This document shows positions 19,404 to 27,073 of a stretch of DNA of 64,000 bases, in pieces (within the stretch, counting starts at the first letter, position 1; each line of letters opens with the position of its first letter). Below the pieces are notes generated by a model. The model was not told the DNA's origin. It ran no database searches and saw only the letters and a program-made list of their open reading frames with translations. Origin of the DNA: Streptomyces inusitatus (GTDB lineage: Bacteria > Actinomycetota > Actinomycetes > Streptomycetales > Streptomycetaceae); contig NZ_BMWG01000003.1 of the NCBI RefSeq assembly GCF_014651115.1, positions 1 to 64,000 of the forward strand, written 5' to 3'. Made by a program: the position numbers and the translations under genes.

Positions 19404-20624
19404 ATGCCCGAAGCCGTCATCGTTTCCGCCGCCCGCTCCCCCATCGGCAGGGCCTTCAAGGGCTCCCTCAAGGAGCTGCGCGCCGACGATCTGACCGCGT
19501 TCATCGTGCGGACCGCCCTCGACAAGCTCCCCGGACTCGACCCGCGGGACATCGACGACCTGATGCTCGGCTGCGGGCTCCCGGGCGGGGAGCAGGGCTT
19601 CAACCTCGGGCGGATCGTCGCCGTACAGCTGGGGATGGACCATCTCCCCGGCTGCACGATCACCCGTTACTGTTCCTCCTCGCTCCAGACCTCCCGGATG
19701 GCCATGCACGCCATCAAGGCCGGTGAGGGCGATGTCTTCATCTCGGCCGGGGTGGAGATGGTCTCCCGGTTCGCCAAGGGGTCCTCCGACAGCCTGCCCG
19801 ACACCCAGAACCCGCTCTTCGCCGAGGCCCGGGCCCGTACCGAGAAGGCCGCCGAGGGCGGGTCGGACTCCTGGCGCGACCCGCGTGAGGAGGGGCTGCT
19901 GCCGGACGCGTACATCGCCATGGGGCAGACGGCGGAGAACCTCGCCCGGCTGAAGGGCGTGAGCCGCCGCGAGATGGACGAGTTCGGCGTACGGTCGCAG
20001 AACCTCGCCGAGCAGGCCATCGCCAACGGCTTCTGGGAGCGGGAGATCACCCCGGTCACCACGCCCGACGGCACCGTCGTCACGGCGGACGACGGACCGC
20101 GCGCGAGCGTGACCCTGGAGGGCGTGGAGGGGCTGAAGCCCGTCTTCCGGCCGGACGGCCTGGTGACGGCGGGGAACTGCTGCCCCCTCAACGACGGCGC
20201 GGCCGCCCTGGTGATCATGAGCGACACCAAGGCCCGTGAGCTGGGGCTGACCCCGCTCGCCCGGATCGTCTCCACCGGGGTCTCCGCCCTCTCCCCCGAG
20301 ATCATGGGGTACGGGCCGGTCGAGGCCTCCCGCCAGGCCCTGACCCGTGCCGGGCTGACCATCGGCGACATCGACCTGGTGGAGATCAACGAGGCCTTCG
20401 CCGCCCAGGTCATCCCCTCCTACCGGGATCTCGGCGTCGACCTCGACAAGCTCAACGTCAACGGCGGCGCGATCGCGGTCGGCCACCCGTACGGCATGAC
20501 CGGCGCCCGGATCACCGGCACCCTGATCAACAGCCTCCAGTTCCACGACAAGCAGTTCGGCCTGGAGACGATGTGCGTGGGGGGCGGGCAGGGGATGGCG
20601 ATGGTGATCGAGCGGCTGAGCTGA
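19404..20624 (+). CDS. Acetyl-CoA C-acetyltransferase (thiolase)
   Basis: This 406-residue enzyme would interconvert two acetyl-CoA with acetoacetyl-CoA, or act as a degradative thiolase. The acyl-carrying cysteine is C90 in [32 protein letters not shown] (general-base His) and [10 protein letters not shown] (second Cys) are all present. A GTG three bases upstream of the ATG is an alternative start. The last codons and stop are contained in a 100-bp tandem repeat that continues downstream. The gene ends before a strong hairpin at 20863-20895. Confidence 0.92.
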   Translation: MPEAVIVSAARSPIGRAFKGSLKELRADDLTAFIVRTALDKLPGLDPRDIDDLMLGCGLPGGEQGFNLGRIVAVQLGMDHLPGCTITRYCSSSLQTSRMAMHAIKAGEGDVFISAGVEMVSRFAKGSSDSLPDTQNPLFAEARARTEKAAEGGSDSWRDPREEGLLPDAYIAMGQTAENLARLKGVSRREMDEFGVRSQNLAEQAIANGFWEREITPVTTPDGTVVTADDGPRASVTLEGVEGLKPVFRPDGLVTAGNCCPLNDGAAALVIMSDTKARELGLTPLARIVSTGVSALSPEIMGYGPVEASRQALTRAGLTIGDIDLVEINEAFAAQVIPSYRDLGVDLDKLNVNGGAIAVGHPYGMTGARITGTLINSLQFHDKQFGLETMCVGGGQGMAMVIERLS

Positions 20625-20837
20625 GACGCGGCTGGGGTTGGGGGTGCCCTGAGGAACGAAGGGCGCACCCGGCCACAGCGGTGTCGAAACTCAGCGCGAC
20701 CACCAGCACGAGCGGCTGAGCTGAGACGCGGCTGGGGTTGGGGGTGCCCTGAGGAACGAGGGGCGCACCCGGCCGCAGCGGTGTCGAAGCTCAGCGCGAC
20801 CACCAGCACGAGCGGCTGAGCTGAGACGCGGCTGGGG
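20611..20837. repeat. 100-bp tandem repeat overlapping the thiolase stop
   Basis: Two consecutive 100-base units (20611-20710 and 20711-20810) differ at three positions, at 20660, 20674 and 20688 versus their partners. They are followed by a partial third copy of 27 bases (20811-20837). Each unit starts with AGCGGCTGAGCTGA, which is the last codons and stop of the thiolase gene, so the gene terminus itself was duplicated. The pattern suggests replication slippage after a duplication. No gene is seen in the repeats. Confidence 0.92.
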
Positions 20838-20862
20838 CCTGAAAACCAACTCGTGACCGAAA

Positions 20863-20895
20863 CTCCCCCAGGATGTGATCTCTCTCCTGGGGGAG
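20863..20895 (+). terminator. Hairpin downstream of the thiolase gene
   Basis: A perfect 11-bp stem (CTCCCCCAGGA at 20863-20873, TCCTGGGGGAG at 20885-20895) has an 11-base loop and is followed by CGTCATTTCCCC. It lies just past the tandem repeat and before the next gene on the same strand. This fits an intrinsic-type terminator. Confidence 0.7.
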
Positions 20896-21045
20896 CGTCA
20901 TTTCCCCAGGTCAAACCCATGCCCCGGTAAACACCAGGCCAAAAGTCCTGTCCATTTCATGACGTAATGCACTGCCGGGAGGAGTCGGCTCCCCGCAAGC
21001 TGATGTAGGAAGTCGGAGGTGTCGAATGAAACCGGGAGTACGTCA

Positions 21046-21909
21046 GTGAGCGCCATGTCTCTTGCCCTGCTGCTGACCACCGCCGCGGCCACGGTGGTGG
21101 GAGCCGCCGCCCTGCACGCCGCGTACGGACTCCGCAAGCAGGTCACGGCCCTCCGCACCGAGCTGTCCGCGGCGACCGCGGCCGGGGTCCGCCCGGCCGT
21201 CGTCGCCGTGCCGCAGGCCCGTCCCACCCCCGCCGGGGAGATACGCGCGGCCGTCGCCGAGGCTCTCGCCGAGGAGCGGGAGCGCGAGCTGGCGGAGGCG
21301 CGCGCCTTCTGGGCCGCGCAGGAGACCCGTGACGCCGCCGACGCCTCCGCCCGGCCGGGCGGGGAGGCCCCGCTGCCGCTGTTGGGCGGCGGCGCCGGTG
21401 CTCCTGGTGACGAGCCGCCGTTCTATGTGCCGAGGCAGAGTGACTTCCTGGGGCTGGAGGCGATGGACCTGGACGCGATCGAGGCGCTGGACGAGCCGGC
21501 CGATCTCCCGGAGATGACCGAGTTCGCGGAGGAATCCGCCGAGCTGGCCGCTGCCCGCCGCCGGCATCCCTCGCACCCGGACTTCGTCCCCGTACAGACC
21601 TCGGTCGTCACCGACCACGAGCGCACGGTCCGCAGGCTGGAGGAGCTGGCCCTCGCCCACACCGAGCTGACCGATGTGCGGCCGGGCCCGCTGGGCACGC
21701 TCGACGTCTATGTCTTCGCGGACGGGACCACGCTCTGTCTGACCCCGGGCCACCGGGAGACCGCCGAGCGGCTCGCCGAGTCGCTGCGCTCCGGTGACGC
21801 CCCGGTGCTGCTGGGCGGTTCCAGCGTCTCCGGCGCGTACGCCCTGACCTTCGTCTGCGGCGACGAGGCCGTCTACATCCTCGCGGACCGGGTCATCGCC
21901 TCGTTCTGA
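21046..21909 (+). CDS. Hypothetical protein with N-terminal membrane anchor
   Basis: This 287-residue protein has one hydrophobic segment at the start (LALLLTTAAATVVGAAALHAA), then a Glu/Ala-rich helical stretch (about residues 60-100, likely coiled coil), an acidic linker, and a C-terminal alpha/beta domain of about 110 residues (HPSHPDFVPV onward, ending EAVYILADRVIASF). No catalytic motif is recognised. The GTG at 21046 is preferred because GGGAG lies at a proper distance. An in-frame GTG at 21019 has its ribosome site too close. Confidence 0.65.
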   Translation: MSAMSLALLLTTAAATVVGAAALHAAYGLRKQVTALRTELSAATAAGVRPAVVAVPQARPTPAGEIRAAVAEALAEERERELAEARAFWAAQETRDAADASARPGGEAPLPLLGGGAGAPGDEPPFYVPRQSDFLGLEAMDLDAIEALDEPADLPEMTEFAEESAELAAARRRHPSHPDFVPVQTSVVTDHERTVRRLEELALAHTELTDVRPGPLGTLDVYVFADGTTLCLTPGHRETAERLAESLRSGDAPVLLGGSSVSGAYALTFVCGDEAVYILADRVIASF

Positions 21910-21950
21910 CGCCGCTCCGGGCGCACTCCGGCGCGTCGCGAGCGCGGCGG

Positions 21951-22277
21951 CTACAGCCCCGCGCGCTCCGCCGCCGTACGTACGAGAAGCGCGGCCTCGT
22001 CCACCTCTGTCTGCCGGGGGGCCGGGGCCGTTCTCAGTGCTTCGGCCAGATCCGCGGCCGCCACGGTCAGCTGGTCGGCGACGGCGAACACTCCCGCGTC
22101 GGGCATGGTCCTGGGCGGCCGGTCCGGGGTCTCGACCCGCTGGGCGCGCAGCGCCAATTCCCTGGCCAGCGCCAGCGCCTCGGCTGCCGCGCCCCGCTGG
22201 AGGCGGCTCTGCGGGGCGGCCCGCAGCCGGTCGGCGAAGCGTTCCACTGCCGCGGTGAGATCGGTCGTATCAAGCAC
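21951..22277 (-). CDS. Small helical hypothetical protein
   Basis: This 108-residue protein is almost entirely Ala/Leu/Arg-rich helix (DLTAAVERFADRLRA, AAAEALALARELALRAQRVE, ADQLTVAAADLAEALRTA). It could form a helical bundle or coiled coil. It starts at GTG and converges with the upstream membrane-anchored gene. Nothing indicates a function. Confidence 0.6.
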   Translation of the reverse strand: MLDTTDLTAAVERFADRLRAAPQSRLQRGAAAEALALARELALRAQRVETPDRPPRTMPDAGVFAVADQLTVAAADLAEALRTAPAPRQTEVDEAALLVRTAAERAGL

Positions 22278-22376
22278 ACCGCGACCCTATGCGCACCCCG
22301 GGGAGTGTTGCCAACGGGCGAACGCTCGGGCACGGTGGCGTGAAGGAGCACACGCGCGAAGCGTCCGGAGGCGCCG

Positions 22377-22607
22377 ATGTCCCCAGTCTTCTCCGAAGAG
22401 ACCCACCGAAATCTGCTCTCCCGAATCCCCCAGTGCACCGGTCGTGAGATCTCCGACTGGCTCCGCGCCGTCGAGGACGGCCCGTCCCTTCTCCGCCTTG
22501 AGGAGAAGATCAGCTGGCTCCGGAGCGAGTACAGCCTGTCGTACGGCCACGCCAAGGCGATCGTCCACGAGTACGACCTGCGGCGGGCCGCGCGCAAACT
22601 GCTGTAG
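22377..22607 (+). CDS. DUF4287-like small protein
   Basis: This 76-residue protein begins MSPVFSEETHRNLLSRIPQCTGREISDWL and contains LRSEYSLSYGHAKAIVHEYDLRRAAR, the layout of DUF4287 proteins. It is probably a small all-helical fold. Family function is unknown. The gene is divergent from the 108-residue gene and ends just before a 15-bp hairpin shared with the converging Bax inhibitor gene. Confidence 0.75.
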   Translation: MSPVFSEETHRNLLSRIPQCTGREISDWLRAVEDGPSLLRLEEKISWLRSEYSLSYGHAKAIVHEYDLRRAARKLL

Positions 22608-22635
22608 GTCCGCGCCCCCGGGACCCGGGAACGCC

Positions 22636-22670
22636 GAAGGGCCCGCGGGCGGTGCGCCCGCGGGCCCTTC
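22636..22670. terminator. Strong bidirectional hairpin terminator
   Basis: A perfect 15-bp stem (GAAGGGCCCGCGGGC at 22636-22650 and its inverse at 22656-22670) has a five-base loop. It lies between converging genes, so it should stop transcription from both sides. Confidence 0.85.
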
Positions 22671-22704
22671 GTCACTTCAGCCGGTCGACCCGGGTCGGGT
22701 CTTC

Positions 22705-23586
22705 CTAGTCGTTGCCGGTGATCAGCGAGACCAGTCGCAGCATCTCCAGGTAGATCCAGACGAGGGTCATGGTGAGGCCGAAGGCGGCCATCCAGGACTC
22801 CTCGCGCGGAGCGCCGTAGGCCAGCCCGTCCTCGACCTGCTTGAAGTCGAGGGCGAGGAAGCAGGCGCCCAGGATGACGCCGATGACGCCGAAGAGGATG
22901 CCGAGACCGCCGCTGCGGAAGCCGAGGCCGTCGCCGCCGCCGATGACGGCGAAGAGCAGATTGACCGCCATCAGCAGCACGAAGCCGAGGCCGGCCGCCA
23001 TCACGAAGCCGTAGAAGCGGCGGTTGACGCGGATCCAGCGCATCTTGTAGGCGATGAGCACACCGGCGAAGACCGCCATGGTGCCCAGGACCGCCTGCGG
23101 GACCGCGCCCGCGCTGACGTAGGTGGTGACAGCGCTGGAGATGACCCCGAGGAAGACGCCCTCGAAGGCCGCGTACGCCAGGATCAGCGCCGGGACGGGC
23201 TTGCTCTTGAAGGCCTGGACCAGCGACAGGACGATGGCGATCAGCGCGGCGCCGATCGCGATGCCGTACGACTTGCCGATGTTCGCGCTGTCGACGGGCA
23301 GCAGGACCCACGAGAGCACAGCGGTGAGGACGACGGTGCCGAGCGTCATCGCGGTACGCGACACGACATCGTCGATCGTCATCGCATTGGCGCGCACAGG
23401 GGCCTCGGGGCCCGTGCCGAGCTGGGCCTCGGGCGCGTAAGGGTTGGTCGCGTACGGGTTCGCGGCGCCCTGGGCATAGGGGTTTCCTGCGACGGGTCCC
23501 CCGGCCTGCGGCTGCGCGTTGAAGCCCGCGGAACCGTTGTCGCGGCTGAACCCCCGTCGCGAGAAGACCGGGTTGCTGCTCCTCAT
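22705..23586 (-). CDS. Bax inhibitor-1/YccA-family membrane protein
   Basis: This 293-residue protein has a soluble Asn/Pro/Tyr-rich N-terminus (about 65 residues with repeated NPYA) and then seven hydrophobic helices. These include MTIDDVVSRTAMTLGTVVLTA, a characteristic opening, and a C-terminal ALDFKQVEDGLAYGAP with conserved acidic residues. It ends LVWIYLEMLRLVSLI. Members form calcium or ion leak channels in other bacteria; the role in Streptomyces is unknown. The ATG at 23586 follows GGAGG. Confidence 0.9.
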   Translation of the reverse strand: MRSSNPVFSRRGFSRDNGSAGFNAQPQAGGPVAGNPYAQGAANPYATNPYAPEAQLGTGPEAPVRANAMTIDDVVSRTAMTLGTVVLTAVLSWVLLPVDSANIGKSYGIAIGAALIAIVLSLVQAFKSKPVPALILAYAAFEGVFLGVISSAVTTYVSAGAVPQAVLGTMAVFAGVLIAYKMRWIRVNRRFYGFVMAAGLGFVLLMAVNLLFAVIGGGDGLGFRSGGLGILFGVIGVILGACFLALDFKQVEDGLAYGAPREESWMAAFGLTMTLVWIYLEMLRLVSLITGND

Positions 23587-23861
23587 CTCACTCCTCCATG
23601 GCCACCTTGCGCGGCCTTGCGTCAAGAGTAATGCGGGAGCAAAGCAAGCACCCTAGTGCCTGGGGAGGATCTTTCCGGATTGTGACCTGGGATCACGGTT
23701 TCGGGTGAAGCCCGTGTGAGGGACCCGACGCCCCGCACCACCCTCATGGGCGACGGGAGGGTCCGGGGGTCCGCCCCGGAGGGCCGCCGGCCCGGCCCCG
23801 GCGAGGAGAGTGCCGTGGTCACCGGTTCGTTCCCGCGGGTGACGCTGCGTATCGATGGTCG

Positions 23862-23886
23862 TGCCCGGAGCCGGACTCGAACCGGA
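23862..23886 (-). other. tRNA 3'-end fragment, putative attL core
   Basis: On the minus strand the sequence gives a T-arm with loop TTCGAGT, a stem of CCGG on both sides, then TCCGGGC and A as 3' acceptor strand and discriminator. No CCA is encoded, as is common in Streptomyces. The matching 5' acceptor GCCCGGA, D-arm and anticodon arm are absent upstream on that strand. The fifth T-stem pair (T49-C65) is also broken, as if the sequence changes at the crossover. This fits attL of an element that used the 3' end of a tRNA. The amino acid identity cannot be told. Confidence 0.55.
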
Positions 23887-23902
23887 GGGCCCGGTCGCAT
23901 CA

Positions 23903-23928
23903 CCGCAGGTCAACGCCCTGACCTGCGG
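23903..23928. repeat. 10-bp inverted repeat next to the putative attL
   Basis: CCGCAGGTCA (23903-23912) and TGACCTGCGG (23919-23928) form a perfect stem with a six-base loop. The loop is not seven bases and has no T33 equivalent, so this is not a tRNA anticodon arm. Its place 17 bases from the tRNA fragment suggests an integrase or excisionase site, or a terminator. Confidence 0.5.
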
Positions 23929-23995
23929 CGCGGCCACCGAAACAGACCCATCCAGGCCCTTCCAGACCGGATCAGAGGCAACCAGCCGGTACCCC

Positions 23996-24013
23996 GTGCG
24001 CCAATTGGCGCAC
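23996..24013. promoter_or_regulatory. 18-bp perfect palindrome with a nearby half-site
   Basis: GTGCGCCAATTGGCGCAC is a perfect 18-bp palindrome. A related half (TGGCGCGCAC) follows at about 24018-24027. It lies in the 320-base non-coding gap between the tRNA fragment and the first small gene of the phage side. It is a good candidate for a dimeric DNA-binding protein site. The protein is unknown. Confidence 0.5.
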
Positions 24014-24035
24014 CGAATGGCGCGCACACGGTAAA

Positions 24036-24062
24036 GGGCCCGGCAGATAGCCTGCCGGGCCC
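24036..24062. terminator. Hairpin in the non-coding gap at the phage left end
   Basis: GGGCCCGGCA (24036-24045) pairs with TGCCGGGCCC (24053-24062) across a seven-base loop and is followed by CTTCCC. It probably terminates the minus-strand operon that ends at 24213. The rest of the gap 24063-24212 shows no gene or clear signal. Confidence 0.6.
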
Positions 24063-24212
24063 CTTCCCGACCCTCACGCTGCGGAGCACGAGGCCGGGGG
24101 ATCACCATTCAACCGTCTCTCCGGGATCATGGCCGGAAGACGCCACGCCACCCGAAAGGACGCCATCGATCCCGGTGGACGACCCGCCCCGGCAAGGAGC
24201 GGGAGCCCCGGC

Positions 24213-24398
24213 TCAGGCCCACTGATCGACCTGACGGTTGTACGCGTACACCAGCGCCTCAAGGCGCTCAAGGCACGCCTCGCACACGAAAAACGGGCCG
24301 GTCCCGTACATCTCGGTCTGGACCGGGCCCAGCCACGTCACCGGCACCTCGTCAGTCTCGCAGCGCCAGCACCAGCCGACCACCCACGTAATGATCAC
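24213..24398 (-). CDS. Small protein with two CxxC pairs
   Basis: This 61-residue protein contains CWRC near residue 10 and CEAC near residue 40, a likely zinc ribbon, followed by LERLEALVYAYNRQVDQWA. The GTG start overlaps the stop of a 31-residue membrane peptide gene by four bases, so it is the last gene of the minus-strand cargo operon. The function is unknown. Similar short zinc-ribbon proteins often lie beside ATP-binding regulators in Streptomyces. Confidence 0.6.
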   Translation of the reverse strand: MIITWVVGWCWRCETDEVPVTWLGPVQTEMYGTGPFFVCEACLERLEALVYAYNRQVDQWA

Positions 24399-24490
24399 CG
24401 GGCCGGACCAAAGACGCCGATGCTGAGCGCGGTCAGAATCGACAGCACCGCGACCACGTACATGACCTGTTCAGTGCGACTGCTCACCAT
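24395..24490 (-). CDS. 31-residue membrane peptide
   Basis: A very short frame starts at ATG 24490 (GTG 24487 is an alternative) and reads MVSSRTEQVMYVVAVLSIL, then TALSIGVFGPAR. One hydrophobic helix covers most of it. It overlaps the end of the ATPase gene by 20 bases, and its stop overlaps the next GTG by four bases. That coupling, and the hydrophobic composition, make it a credible gene despite its size. Confidence 0.5.
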   Translation of the reverse strand: MVSSRTEQVMYVVAVLSILTALSIGVFGPAR

Positions 24491-24908
24491 GACTCCTCGT
24501 CCTCGGGAGTTCCAGATCGGCCCACACCGTCTTTCCCCAGCCCAGCAGGTCCACGCCCCAGCGGCCGTCGGTCAGCTCTTCGACGATCGCCAGCCCTCTC
24601 CCGGACACATCCTGATCGCCGGCCTCGCGGGTCTGCGGAAGAACGCGCGAGAAGTCCGTCACGGCCAGCCTCACCCCGGTGCGGCTCTCCCGCGTCACGG
24701 TGATCTTCACGAGATCCCGCCGGGCATGCGCGACCGCGTTCGACACCAGCTCGGTGATGACGAGTCGCCCCGCGAACTCGGCCTCTCCCAGATCCCACCG
24801 GCAGAGCACCAAGGAGACAAGGGCACGCGCGTCTCGTGCGGACTCGGCCGCCCTCGGCAGGGTCGTGCTGTAGGAGGGCTTCCCGTGCATCTTCGACTTG
24901 ATCGGCAT
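24471..24908 (-). CDS. Histidine-kinase-like ATPase (anti-sigma/SpoIIAB type)
   Basis: This 145-residue protein has the GHKL ATPase N-box ELVSNAVAHA with the Mg-binding Asn, an FSRVLPQ segment in the G1 region, and GRGLAIVEELTDGRWG as the G2 region. It lacks a dimerisation/phospho-acceptor domain, so it is of the short type found as anti-sigma factors or regulators throughout Streptomyces. The ATG at 24908 follows AGGAG. Another ATG eight codons upstream is possible. It lies between an unknown 192-residue gene and two tiny genes in the cargo block. Confidence 0.82.
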   Translation of the reverse strand: MPIKSKMHGKPSYSTTLPRAAESARDARALVSLVLCRWDLGEAEFAGRLVITELVSNAVAHARRDLVKITVTRESRTGVRLAVTDFSRVLPQTREAGDQDVSGRGLAIVEELTDGRWGVDLLGWGKTVWADLELPRTRSHGEQSH

Positions 24909-24999
24909 GCGCCCGGTGCTCCTGATCGGCATGCGGGCACCCCTGCCCGCGCCCTCGGGCTCAGTCGGCCTCGCCTTGCTCCTGAGGCTGTGGCCGGGC

Positions 25000-25578
25000 T
25001 CAGGCATCACCATCACCGGCCGTGCGGATGGCGTCGCGGCCCAGTCTGATGAGGGCCGCCAGCCGGTCGGGCGAGCACAGCCGATCAGGGCCGTCCAACG
25101 GCACCACCCACCACGGATCCCTCTCCTGAGGTTCAATCACCCCCGGTGCCGGGACCAGGAGCAGCCCGCGGTGCGAATGCGCCACCGTCCCGGGCATCCC
25201 CCAATCCTGTCCGGCGGACACAGGGACCAGCGCCGTGTACGAGCCCTGCCGGGCGAAGTCGTCGTAGCTGTAGAACATCGGCCCGCCCAGAACCTCGGCG
25301 AGCGGCGGCGCGCACGCGGCCGGATCATCCAGACCCAGCGCCGCATGGATGAGGCCGGCCGGGATGATGACCGCGCCGAACAGGGCACCCGGCCGCAGCC
25401 AGGCAGACCCATGCTCCTCCCAGTCCTTGCTGGCCTTCGGGATCGACCGTGCCGCCGAGAGAAGCCAGCGCCCGGCGGCCATGTGCCACTCACGCCGGGC
25501 CTCCAGAGAGGCAGTCGGTAGTACGGGGGCGAGGGCAGCAGAGCCCTCTTCGTCGTCTCGTGCGTGTGCGTCCGGCAT
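25000..25578 (-). CDS. Hypothetical protein, first gene of the cargo operon
   Basis: This 192-residue protein has no family I can name. It has a helical N-terminal half (EARREWHMAAGRWLLSAARSIPKA) and a mixed C-terminal half with FYSYDDFARQGSYTALVPVSAGQDWGMPG and DPWWVVPLDGPD. It is soluble, with no signal peptide. The ATG at 25578 follows GGGAG. It leads the operon with the ATPase and is divergent from the regulator gene across a 187-base gap that holds 12-bp repeats. Confidence 0.6.
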   Translation of the reverse strand: MPDAHARDDEEGSAALAPVLPTASLEARREWHMAAGRWLLSAARSIPKASKDWEEHGSAWLRPGALFGAVIIPAGLIHAALGLDDPAACAPPLAEVLGGPMFYSYDDFARQGSYTALVPVSAGQDWGMPGTVAHSHRGLLLVPAPGVIEPQERDPWWVVPLDGPDRLCSPDRLAALIRLGRDAIRTAGDGDA

Positions 25579-25661
25579 TGCACTCCCAGGCGGCTCGTCG
25601 CGATGGAAACCGTGCGTTGACCCCTTCACATATGAGCCAACTCCCGCTAAACCGGCCTCGC

Positions 25662-25697
25662 CGGACCTTCAGGCGGACTTTCAGGCGGACTTTTCAC
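25662..25697. repeat. Three 12-bp direct repeats in a divergent promoter region
   Basis: The segment reads as three consecutive 12-base units beginning CGGAC (CGGACCTTCAGG, CGGACTTTCAGG, CGGACTTTTCAC). It lies about 70-105 bases upstream of the regulator start and 84-119 bases upstream of the divergent gene. Helically phased repeats of about one turn can be binding sites for the adjacent regulator. Confidence 0.6.
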
Positions 25698-25765
25698 CGA
25701 AGCGGCCTTTTCGACCCTCCGGAGTCGCTACCGTCAGGTGGATTCAGATCACCGGAGGTGACGGG

Positions 25766-27073
25766 ATGCCAGAGCTGACGCCCTTCGAGCAGGCCTGCCT
25801 CCTGCAAGGCTGGGACAGACCGGCGGACTTCTTGCGCGCCTTCCAGGCCACAGCCGATGTTCTGGGCGAGGCAGTCACGCTGACCGACCGCCAGGCCCGG
25901 CGATGGCGTCAACCCGACCCTCCCGCACCCCGGGCGCGCGCCTGGAGGGTTCTGCACGCCATGTTCGGGATCTGCCCGAGCCGCCTAGGGTTCCCTGGGC
26001 CTCCGCCAGGTGCCACCGTGGGGAACGTACCGCTCCCCACACAGAGAGGCAGCACCTCCGTGGACCGACGAGCCTTCCTGACCGATACCGTTGGCGCAGC
26101 AGCCGGCCTTGGTCTCCCTGCCCACGAGCGACCGCTCAGCCTGCTCGGAGACACAGGCGCTGTCGGGACCACCCACCTCATCGAACTGCGCTCCGGACTC
26201 CAAGCCCTCTTCCAGCTCGACGACGCATACGGGGGCGGCGACGTCCGCTCGCTGGCCGTCCGGCACCTGCGTCGAGTCCGCCGCGTCATCAACTCCGGGC
26301 ACTACCCCGACACGATCGGACGTCAGCTCCAGCTCCTCTCGGGGGAGATCGCCGAGCACTGCGGATGGCTGTACTACGACGCGGAGGACCAGCCCAGCGC
26401 CCGCCGGTACTGGGGAGAGGCCCTGACCACGGCGACCATGATCCAGGACACCAATCTGGAGATCCTGGTCTTCTCCTCCATGGCCTTGCAGGCATGCCAT
26501 GAAGGGCGCGTCCGTGACGGCCTGGATCTGGCCCGCGCGGCCCAGGAGCGCGCGGCCCGGCTCGGATCCCCCCTGCTCCAGTCCGTCATCGCCGTCCGGG
26601 AAGCGCGGGCGCTGTCGCTGCTCGCCGACGGCAAGGGGGCCAGTCGGCGACTGGCCGACGCCATGCGGTTCGTCGAGAAGGACGGCCGTGGCCGCCCTTC
26701 TCCCGAGTGGACCTCCTTCCACGGGCCGGCCGAGCTGGAGTACGCGCAGGGCCTCCTCAATACGGAGATGGGCCACCACGGGGCCGCGACGCACTTCCTC
26801 CGGGCAGCTCTCGCCCATCAGGAGGCCAACTACGGCCGAAACAGGGCCTTGTACAAGTTCACCTTCGCCCGCGCTCTGATCGACGCCGGCGAGGTCGACG
26901 AAGGAGCCGCTCACGCCGTGGCGAATCTGGAGAACCTGGAAGAGGTCGAGTCCGGGCGCGTCATGCGGCGACTGCACGAGGTAGCCGGGGCGCTCCATGC
27001 AGTCGACAGCCCCGCCGCGCAGGAAGCGGCCGAGCATCTGACCGAGTACGCAGACATGAAAGGAGCGGCGTAA
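25766..27073 (+). CDS. HTH/TPR-type transcriptional regulator with internal RRAFL motif
   Basis: This 435-residue protein has three parts. Residues 1-75 are a DNA-binding-like helical region (FEQACLLQGWDRPADFL, VTLTDRQARRWRQPDPP). Near residue 100 comes a twin-arginine-like motif followed by a hydrophobic Ala/Gly run (DRRAFLTDTVGAAAGLGLP). From ~140 to the end are TPR-like helices. This layout is common in Streptomyces regulators of differentiation-type loci; the Tat-like motif in them is usually internal and of doubtful export value. The ATG follows GGAGGTGA. The stop overlaps the acetyltransferase start by one base, so the two are co-translated. Confidence 0.72.
   Translation: MPELTPFEQACLLQGWDRPADFLRAFQATADVLGEAVTLTDRQARRWRQPDPPAPRARAWRVLHAMFGICPSRLGFPGPPPGATVGNVPLPTQRGSTSVDRRAFLTDTVGAAAGLGLPAHERPLSLLGDTGAVGTTHLIELRSGLQALFQLDDAYGGGDVRSLAVRHLRRVRRVINSGHYPDTIGRQLQLLSGEIAEHCGWLYYDAEDQPSARRYWGEALTTATMIQDTNLEILVFSSMALQACHEGRVRDGLDLARAAQERAARLGSPLLQSVIAVREARALSLLADGKGASRRLADAMRFVEKDGRGRPSPEWTSFHGPAELEYAQGLLNTEMGHHGAATHFLRAALAHQEANYGRNRALYKFTFARALIDAGEVDEGAAHAVANLENLEEVESGRVMRRLHEVAGALHAVDSPAAQEAAEHLTEYADMKGAA

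Noticed and set aside
23862..23950. A complete tRNA gene on the minus strand
   Set aside because: T-arm and acceptor 3' strand are present, but the upstream hairpin has a six-base loop, there is no D-arm, and no GCCCGGA 5' acceptor is found, so only a fragment is claimed.
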